A DNA stretch of 64,000 bases, taken from the NCBI RefSeq assembly GCF_015690345.1, contig NZ_JADPUN010000145.1:22187-86186 (forward strand), written 5' to 3'. A program made the translations under genes and the position numbers. A model generated the notes under the pieces. The model searched no databases. It was not told the DNA's origin and saw only the letters and a list, made by a program, of their open reading frames with translations. The stretch's first letter is position 1, and every line of letters begins with the position of its first letter. This DNA is from Plantactinospora alkalitolerans (GTDB lineage: Bacteria > Actinomycetota > Actinomycetes > Mycobacteriales > Micromonosporaceae). Below, in pieces: positions 49,947 through 56,573 of this stretch.

Positions 49947-52139
49947 GTGCTCCGCAACCACGGTAGGTTCGTGTCCCGCCATCCGAAGAAGATCCTCGGT
50001 ATCGCCGCACTGCTGCTCGCCGGCGCGGTCTACCTCGGGATGGGCGCGTTCGACGTCCTGCGCAGCGGAGGGTTCGAGGACCCGGCCGCCGAGTCGACCC
50101 GGGCCCGGGAGCTGATCGATTCCGAGTTCGGCGGGCAGACCAACCTCGTCCTGCTGGTCCGGGCGAAGGAGGGAACTGTGGACAGCCCCGCCGTCCGGGC
50201 GGCCGGGGCCGCGCTGACGGCCCGGCTGGCCGGCGAGTCCGGGGTGGAGAACGTCGGCTCGTACTGGCAGGACAACGTGGCGAACCTCCGCTCGGCCGAC
50301 GGCACGATGGCGCTGGTGCTGGGGCACGTCGCCGGGGACGACGAGCAGGTGAGCGACCGTGCCGAGGCGTTACTGGCCCGGTTCCCCGCCGACGAGGGAC
50401 CGGTGACCGTCACTCCCGGTGGTGAGGTGGTGGCCAACCAGGACGTACGCGACGAGGTCAACCGGAGCCTGCTGCTGGCCGAGGCGATCGCCGTACCCGC
50501 GATCCTGCTGCTGCTCGTGCTGGTCTTCGGCAGTGTGATGTCGACGATGGTGCCACTGGCCATCGCGGCCGCCGCCACCGCCGGCACCCTCGCCGAGCTG
50601 TACCTGCTGGGCTCGGTCACCGACGTCTCCGAGTTCGCGATCAACCTGGCCACCGCGCTCGCCCTCGGCCTCAGCGTCGACTACGCCCTGCTGATGGTGA
50701 GCCGGTTCCGGGAACGGCTCGCCGCCGGTGACCCGGTACCGGAGGCGGTGGCGGTGACGATGGGAACGGCGGGCCGGACGATCGTCTTCTCCGCCGCCAC
50801 CGTGGCCGCGGCCCTGGCGGCCCTGCTGGTCTTTCCGCAGTTCTTCCTCCGCTCCTTCGCGTACGCGGGGATCGGCGTGGTGCTGATCGCCGCCGTGACC
50901 GCGCTGGTGGTGACCCCGGCCCTGCTGGCGTTGCTCGGCCACCGGATCAACGGAGGTCGGCTGCCCTGGTCCCGGGACGTCCGTGGAGCCGACTCGCCGT
51001 TCTGGGGCGGCCTGGCTGCCGTCGTGATGCGGCGCCCGCTGCTCACCGCGACGCCGGTGGTCGTGCTGCTGCTGCTCGCCGCCGCGCCACTGTCGGCGGT
51101 GCACTTCGGCAGCCCGGACCAGGGGGCGTTGCCGCAGCGGGTCACCAGCCGACAGGTCGCCGACACCATCCGGGACCACTTCGACGCGAACGTCTGGACC
51201 GCGACCGACATCGTCGTACCCGGGCAGGTCGACCCGGACGACCTCGCCGGGTACGCCGGCCGGCTCGTCGCGCTGCCCGGGGTGGCCGGCGCCATCACCA
51301 GCGTCGGCGCGTTCAGCCGGGACGGCGCCGGCCCTGGGGACCCCGGCCTGGGGCGCCCGGCCGCGCAACGGCTGTCGGTGTTCACCACGGTTCCGCCGAA
51401 GTCCGACGTCGCGCAGAAACTCATCCGGGCGATCCGGGCCGTTCCCGGGCCCGGGAACGCGCCGACCCTGGTCAGCAGCTCCGAGGCGCGGCTGGCGGAC
51501 ACCAAGAAGGCCATCGGCGACCGGCTTCCGCTGGCCGGGCTGCTCGTCGCACTGACCACCTTCGTCGCGCTGTTCCTGTTCACCGGAAGCGTGATCCAGC
51601 CGGTCCGCGCTCTGCTGTTGAACGTACTCAGTCTCTCCGCGACCCTCGGCGTGATGGTCTGGGTGTTCCAGCAGGGACACCTGGCGGACTGGCTCGGCTT
51701 CACCCCGCGCCCGCTGGACACCGCGATGACCGTACTGCTGCTCTGTGTCACCTTCGGGCTGTCGATGGACTACGAGGTCTTCCTGATCAGCCGGATCCAC
51801 GAGTTGCATCTCGCCGGCCACGACACCCGGACGGCGGTGGTCGAGGGCCTGGCCCGGACCGGCCGGATCGTGTCGGCGGCGGCCGCGCTGCTCGCGATCA
51901 GCTTCTTCGCCTTCGGTACCAGTTCGGTGAGCTTCCTCCAGATGTTCGGCCTCGGTACCGGGCTGGCGATCCTGATCGACGCGACCCTGGTACGCGGGGT
52001 GCTGGTGCCGGCCCTGATGCGCGCCTTCGGCCCCCGGATCTGGTACGCGCCCCGGCTGCTGCGCCGGCTGCACGAACGGGTGGAGCTCAGCGAGACCCCC
52101 CGGGACGAGGTGGCCCCGCCGGCCCCGGCAGCTCGGTGA
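49947..52139 (+). CDS. MMPL-family RND exporter
   Basis: The 730-residue protein has the MMPL layout: helix 1 (ILGIAALLLAGAVYLGMGA), a periplasmic loop of about 130 residues, helices 2-6 with LALGLSVDYALLMVSRFRE, a second extracytoplasmic loop and helices 8-12 with TFGLSMDYEVFLISRIHE. Conserved Asp-Tyr pairs in both helices form the proton path. It is the last gene of the cluster, 78 bases after the Rieske gene, and starts at GTG 49947 behind GGGAGG. It is the likely product exporter and, with no modifying resistance gene visible, perhaps the self-protection factor. Confidence 0.85.
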   Translation: MLRNHGRFVSRHPKKILGIAALLLAGAVYLGMGAFDVLRSGGFEDPAAESTRARELIDSEFGGQTNLVLLVRAKEGTVDSPAVRAAGAALTARLAGESGVENVGSYWQDNVANLRSADGTMALVLGHVAGDDEQVSDRAEALLARFPADEGPVTVTPGGEVVANQDVRDEVNRSLLLAEAIAVPAILLLLVLVFGSVMSTMVPLAIAAAATAGTLAELYLLGSVTDVSEFAINLATALALGLSVDYALLMVSRFRERLAAGDPVPEAVAVTMGTAGRTIVFSAATVAAALAALLVFPQFFLRSFAYAGIGVVLIAAVTALVVTPALLALLGHRINGGRLPWSRDVRGADSPFWGGLAAVVMRRPLLTATPVVVLLLLAAAPLSAVHFGSPDQGALPQRVTSRQVADTIRDHFDANVWTATDIVVPGQVDPDDLAGYAGRLVALPGVAGAITSVGAFSRDGAGPGDPGLGRPAAQRLSVFTTVPPKSDVAQKLIRAIRAVPGPGNAPTLVSSSEARLADTKKAIGDRLPLAGLLVALTTFVALFLFTGSVIQPVRALLLNVLSLSATLGVMVWVFQQGHLADWLGFTPRPLDTAMTVLLLCVTFGLSMDYEVFLISRIHELHLAGHDTRTAVVEGLARTGRIVSAAAALLAISFFAFGTSSVSFLQMFGLGTGLAILIDATLVRGVLVPALMRAFGPRIWYAPRLLRRLHERVELSETPRDEVAPPAPAAR

Positions 52140-52163
52140 CCCCCGTACCTCCACCGAGCTGCC
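52127..52163. terminator. Terminator hairpin at the end of the phosphinate cluster
   Basis: A 12-bp perfect stem, GGCAGCTCGGTG (52127-52138) with CACCGAGCTGCC (52152-52163), spans the MMPL stop codon with a 13-base loop. It lies between the convergent MMPL and hemopexin-like genes and should end transcription from both sides, marking the cluster boundary. Confidence 0.7.
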
Positions 52164-52170
52164 GTCGATC

Positions 52171-53907
52171 TCAGACCTGCACGCACGTGATCGTGTACGT
52201 CGGCTCGACCCAGGTCCGGTCGCCCGTGATGATCCCCCGGACGGTGATGGTCTGGGCGGTCCCGTCGCTCCGTTGGATCTGGTAGGTCGAGGTCACGTTC
52301 CGGTTGAGCACGAGGTCCGATGAGTCGGTCAGCAGTGACCGGGACTTCCCCTCCTGGTCGGTGACGTTCGCGAGCTCCCTGCCGAGGTAGCCCGTCAACT
52401 GGGTCTGCCGGCCCGGGTCGACGAGCACCCGGTCGAGCAACCCCCGAAGTGCTGTCAGTTCCACCACCTCGGGGCGGCTGGTGCCGTCCGAGAAACCGAC
52501 CCGTACGTGCCGCAGCACGAGCAGTGTCAGGTACGGCTGCAACTGCTCGTAGAACTCGTAGACCCGGACCTTGTCGGTGGAGTTCTTCTCCTCGAAGATC
52601 TCCTTCTTCAGGATCTTCGCGGACTGGGTGAACTCCTCCTCGGAGTTGTACGTCTTCTGCTGGGTCTGCCTCTTGGCGTCGTCCACCTGGTTCTGGATGG
52701 AGTTGAAGGTCGCCTTGTTGAATCCCGTCCGGGCGGTGTTGGTGCCGCCCTGAACGTTGAGTGAGGCATTGGCCTCGCCGCCCCACAGGCTGTTCGCGCT
52801 CGCGTCGGCGTGCGCCTGGGCGTTCAGTTGGTATTTGTAGCTCTCGGTGTCCTCGCTGCTGGACGTGTTCTTGTCGACCTTCTCGTAGAAGTTCGCCACC
52901 ACGCTGGCCTCCTGGCTCGCCAGCAGGCTCTGGCCCAGCGACGTCTTCGAGGTGTCCGTGGTCTCGGTCACCAGGATCCGCTTGATGGTGGAGCCCGCCC
53001 CGATCGACCTCGTGTCGATCAGCCGTCCGAGGTGTGGCGGGCCGACCAGGGTCTCCAGGGCGTAGTCCTCCACCAGGAACAGCTGCGGTCGGCCGAGGAA
53101 CTGGGCGAACGCGGGAAACCGTGTTTCGACCGAACCCTGGTCGAGCACCCGGTTCTGTCGGAAGTCGTAGAGGACGTACCGCAGGCCGGAGATGAGGAAG
53201 ATGTTCTCCTCGTTCTGTCCGGTGCCGTAGAAGGCGACGTCGATGGTGGTCGGGAAGTCGGCCGGCAGGTTCCAGGCGTCCCGGACGGGCATCGGACCGG
53301 CGTCCGTCCCACCGGTGTTGAGGTTGTGCCGGACGTACTGGCCGTCCTTGAAGAAGTGGATCATGCCGTGGAACCGCGACCCGAGTCCGTGCAGGCCCAC
53401 GGGCACGCCCGGGGTCCGCCACGTTCCGTCGGGATTGGTCCACGGTCCCGTTGCCCACTGGCCGAGCACGCCCCGGGGTCCGAAGTCCACCCGCCACGTC
53501 GACTCGGCTACGGCACCGGCTGCGGCAGGTCCGGCGCCGCTGGAGTTGACCCGGACGAACATCTCGTCCTTGAAGACGTACCAGAAGTGGGGGAAGGCGG
53601 GGCCGCCCCAGACGGCGGAGTGGATGCCGGACCTGAACATCTGCGGCAGGGTGTCCCCGCCGAAGTTACCCGCGATCAACCGGGGTCCGTCCTCGATCCT
53701 TCCGGTCTCCAGGTCGTAACGGAAGTAGTCGGCGCCCTTGAACAACCACAGCCCGTTGGGTCGGCTGGAATCGGCGTTCAGGACGGCGTCGAACAGCGGT
53801 CCCGGCGTGCCCGTCGCGTGGAACGCCGTGACCGGGAACCCCAGCGAGGTGAAGACCCGCCGCAGGTCGATGGTCGCGAGATTCCGAAAATCGTGCTGAA
53901 TACCCAT
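52171..53907 (-). CDS. Hemopexin-repeat protein with unknown C-terminal domain
   Basis: The 578-residue protein has no signal peptide. Residues 1-270 carry hemopexin-like blades: LWLFKGADYFRYDLETG, YVFKDEMFVRVN, HFFKDGQYVRHNLNTG and ISGLRYVLYDFRQN. Residues 280-578 are a domain I do not recognise. It is rich in Ser/Thr/Asn/Gln, with a long polar helical stretch (about 340-470) and a beta-rich end (TYQIQRSDGTAQTITV). Hemopexin repeats in bacteria occur in photopexin-like and other insect-associated toxins. ATG 53907 follows GGAAGGACAGGGG. A small beta-rich gene lies 117 bases upstream on the same strand, probably in the same operon. Confidence 0.65.
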   Translation of the reverse strand: MGIQHDFRNLATIDLRRVFTSLGFPVTAFHATGTPGPLFDAVLNADSSRPNGLWLFKGADYFRYDLETGRIEDGPRLIAGNFGGDTLPQMFRSGIHSAVWGGPAFPHFWYVFKDEMFVRVNSSGAGPAAAGAVAESTWRVDFGPRGVLGQWATGPWTNPDGTWRTPGVPVGLHGLGSRFHGMIHFFKDGQYVRHNLNTGGTDAGPMPVRDAWNLPADFPTTIDVAFYGTGQNEENIFLISGLRYVLYDFRQNRVLDQGSVETRFPAFAQFLGRPQLFLVEDYALETLVGPPHLGRLIDTRSIGAGSTIKRILVTETTDTSKTSLGQSLLASQEASVVANFYEKVDKNTSSSEDTESYKYQLNAQAHADASANSLWGGEANASLNVQGGTNTARTGFNKATFNSIQNQVDDAKRQTQQKTYNSEEEFTQSAKILKKEIFEEKNSTDKVRVYEFYEQLQPYLTLLVLRHVRVGFSDGTSRPEVVELTALRGLLDRVLVDPGRQTQLTGYLGRELANVTDQEGKSRSLLTDSSDLVLNRNVTSTYQIQRSDGTAQTITVRGIITGDRTWVEPTYTITCVQV

Positions 53908-54024
53908 GTCCCCTGTCCTTCCTGTTACCGGTGAGTCGATCCCATTTCCGCACTGCCTGCCCCGGTGTCCAGCGGCGGGCCCAGCCAGGGAAGCTGCCGC
54001 CACCTCCCATCGATCGCCGACATC

Positions 54025-54510
54025 TCAGTCGACGCGGTAGGTGACGAAGTAGTAGGAGCTCTCCACGTCGGACTTCGCGAGCTTTGCGAGTTCCCCGGCA
54101 CCCTGCTCGGACTCGAAGACCGTGATCGAGCCGAGCAGGTCGTCTGCGGACACGTCGTCGAAGTCCCACAGGGAAAGGCTCTGGGAGAACGCCACCGGGA
54201 CCGTGATCCCCGGCGAGACCGACTGGTCGGCCTGGATGTCGAGCGTCGACCGGTCGGTCGGCCAGATCGAGTTTCCCAACCCGCCGGACGTGTCCATGGT
54301 GAGGTAGAGGTTGTCCGGGTCGGATCGCGCACTGTCGATCGCCGCGACCACGCCGGGCAGACTCTTCAGGAAGTCCTGGAGCGGGGTACCACCGAGCTCC
54401 GCGACCGCGATCGAGGGCGCGAGGTCGGCGAGTGCCTGGTTCACCCCGAAGTCGGTACCGGTGGAGTGGCGCAGGCACCAGATGTTCAGGAGGGTCGCGT
54501 TGGCCGTCAT
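54025..54510 (-). CDS. Small beta-rich hypothetical protein, partner of the hemopexin protein
   Basis: The 161-residue protein starts at ATG 54510 behind AGGAGA and has no signal peptide. It has a short helical N-terminal part, then a beta-sandwich-like stretch: LYLTMDTSGGLGNSIWP, PGITVPVAFSQSLSLWDFD, DDLLGSITVFESEQ and SYYFVTYRVD. The pattern of short strands and an acidic Asp cluster (WDFDDVSADD) resembles C2-type calcium-binding domains. I cannot assign a family. Its position directly upstream of the hemopexin-repeat gene suggests joint function. Confidence 0.55.
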   Translation of the reverse strand: MTANATLLNIWCLRHSTGTDFGVNQALADLAPSIAVAELGGTPLQDFLKSLPGVVAAIDSARSDPDNLYLTMDTSGGLGNSIWPTDRSTLDIQADQSVSPGITVPVAFSQSLSLWDFDDVSADDLLGSITVFESEQGAGELAKLAKSDVESSYYFVTYRVD

Positions 54511-54737
54511 CAGGTCTCCTAGGGGTTGTGTTTCGTCCACGGTGCCGGTCCGGCCTGGTGCGGAACTTGTGCGGTCCTTGCGGCCCGGCCGGCCGCCGAC
54601 GAACTGGGCTGCCGGCCGATCGTGAGCCGGGTGTACCGGAGGCTCTTCCGGAACTGGTCTGCAAGGTTGCCGCAAGGTCGTTGGGTCATGGTTCGACGAC
54701 CGCGAACGGATGGACCATCTCCACCGGGAGGAACCCA

Positions 54738-56573
54738 ATGTCGGGGTTCGCCGCTTACCACCAGGTCGATGGCACCACCCACCGACGCCGGTTCGACGAG
54801 TTGGCCGGGGACGGCTTCCGTCCGGTCGCGTTGAACGTCTCCGGCGATCCGGGTGACCCCCGCTACGCCGCCGTCTGGGTGCGCCGTCCGGGGCCGGCCT
54901 GGCAGGGCGTGCACGGTCTGTCGGCCCGGGACTACCAGTCGTGTGTCGACGAGCTTTCCGACCTGGGGTTCGCGCCGACGGTGCTGAGTGTGGTCGGGAC
55001 GTCCGGCGCCGAGGTGTTCGCGGCGGTGTTCGAACAGCGCGCGGACGAGCAGTGGTTCGCGCGGCACGGCCTCGGGTGGGGCCCGGACACCAACCCCGAC
55101 TCGCTCGCCTTCCAGCAGCGGCGGGCCTACGACGAGGGGTACGTCCCACGGTGCCTGGCGGTGTATGGGCAGCCGACCGACCGGCGCTTCGCCGGGGTGT
55201 GGGTACGGAACTCCGACGCGGTGCCGTGGTCCTGGTGGTGGACGGACTGCGGGGCGTACCAGCGCTTCTTCGCCGGCCTCGTCGAGGGCGGCATGCGACC
55301 CGCCGCGCTCTCGGTGGCCACGGACGGACGGGTGCTGTCGGTCTTCCGGGGCGACCAGGTCGGCGCCTGGTACGCGGGACACGGGATGTCGGCGGACGCG
55401 TACCAGCAGGTGTTCGACGCCCAGAACGCCGAGGGCCGGCGACCGATCGTGGTGGCGGTCGGTGGGGCGGGTGACCGGGCGCGGTACGCGGGCGTCTTCG
55501 CGGCGGACGACGTTCCGACCTCTCGGCGGTGGAACGTGACCGGCGCCGATTTCGCCGGTGCGGATGATCTCGACGCCGCGCTACGCCGATTCATGGTGCA
55601 CCGGGGGATACGGGCGGGAAGCGTGGCGATCGGCCGTGCCGGGACGATCGTGGGCTCCCGGGGCTACACCTGGGCCGAGCCGGGCTGTCCGGTCACCGCG
55701 CCCGGTACGACGTTCCGGATCGCCAGCCTCAGCAAGATATTCACCGCCGCGGTGGTCAGCCGGCTGGTCGAGGCCGGTCGGTTGGCGTGGAACACGGCGG
55801 CTTTCCCGTTCGTCGGAATCACGTCGCCGCTGCCGTCCGGCACCGTGGTCGACCCTGCGGTGAACGCGATCACCGTCGAGCAGCTCGTGCTGCGCACCAG
55901 TCGGCTGCCGAGGGACTTCGACCGGGAGCAGCGGGAGATCGCCGCCCAGCTCGGCGTTCCGGCCGCGCCGGTGCCCCTGGACATCCTCCTCCGGTATCTG
56001 TACGGGCTTCCGCTGGCCGGCGACGTCCCCACCGGCGGTCTCTACTCGAACACCGCCTTCCAGCTGTTGACCGTGGTCGTCGAGCGGGCGTCGGGGCTGC
56101 CGTTCATCGGGGCCCTGGACCGGTACGTACTGGCCGAGATGGACATCACGGACGTGGCGGTAGGAGCGACGGCCGTGCGGGCGCGCCAGCCCGGGGAGGT
56201 CGTCGGCTACGACCACGCCGACGTGCACGCCTCACAGCTGGACTTCGCACCGGACGCCCTCGCTCCCAACGCCTACGGGGGTGACCTGGTCCTGGAAACC
56301 GCCGCGGGCTCCGGTGGCCTGATCACGTCCGCGCCGTCGATCGCCCGGACGATCGCGCGGTATCCGGTGTGGAACGCCGACCGTACGCATCTGACCGGGC
56401 GAGAGGTGAACACCCGGTACGGCGCGACGGACGGAACGTCGAGTGGAGCCAGCAGTCGCCGCGACGGACTGGACTTCGCGTTCCTGTTCAACCGGCGGGT
56501 CAGCGAGGCCGAGCGAGGCGAGATCAGGGACGCCATCAACGCCGTTCTCCACACCCACGGTCGGTCGCTGTAG
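54738..56573 (+). CDS. BTRD1-repeat / beta-lactamase-family protein (polyglycine hydrolase-like)
   Basis: The 611-residue protein combines about five repeats of 45-55 residues (residues 1-275; recurring YQ..FDEL..GF.P..L.V.G...AAV, as in DYQSCVDELSDLGFAPTVL) with a class C/AmpC-type serine hydrolase domain. In the hydrolase the SxxK nucleophile is ASLSKIFTAA and the YxN motif is YSNTAFQL. The same design occurs in fungal polyglycine hydrolases, which cut plant chitinases. No signal peptide is visible, so secretion is unclear. The start is ATG 54738 behind GGGAGGAACCC. The 3' end overlaps the AfsR-type gene on the other strand by 38 bases. Confidence 0.75.
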   Translation: MSGFAAYHQVDGTTHRRRFDELAGDGFRPVALNVSGDPGDPRYAAVWVRRPGPAWQGVHGLSARDYQSCVDELSDLGFAPTVLSVVGTSGAEVFAAVFEQRADEQWFARHGLGWGPDTNPDSLAFQQRRAYDEGYVPRCLAVYGQPTDRRFAGVWVRNSDAVPWSWWWTDCGAYQRFFAGLVEGGMRPAALSVATDGRVLSVFRGDQVGAWYAGHGMSADAYQQVFDAQNAEGRRPIVVAVGGAGDRARYAGVFAADDVPTSRRWNVTGADFAGADDLDAALRRFMVHRGIRAGSVAIGRAGTIVGSRGYTWAEPGCPVTAPGTTFRIASLSKIFTAAVVSRLVEAGRLAWNTAAFPFVGITSPLPSGTVVDPAVNAITVEQLVLRTSRLPRDFDREQREIAAQLGVPAAPVPLDILLRYLYGLPLAGDVPTGGLYSNTAFQLLTVVVERASGLPFIGALDRYVLAEMDITDVAVGATAVRARQPGEVVGYDHADVHASQLDFAPDALAPNAYGGDLVLETAAGSGGLITSAPSIARTIARYPVWNADRTHLTGREVNTRYGATDGTSSGASSRRDGLDFAFLFNRRVSEAERGEIRDAINAVLHTHGRSL

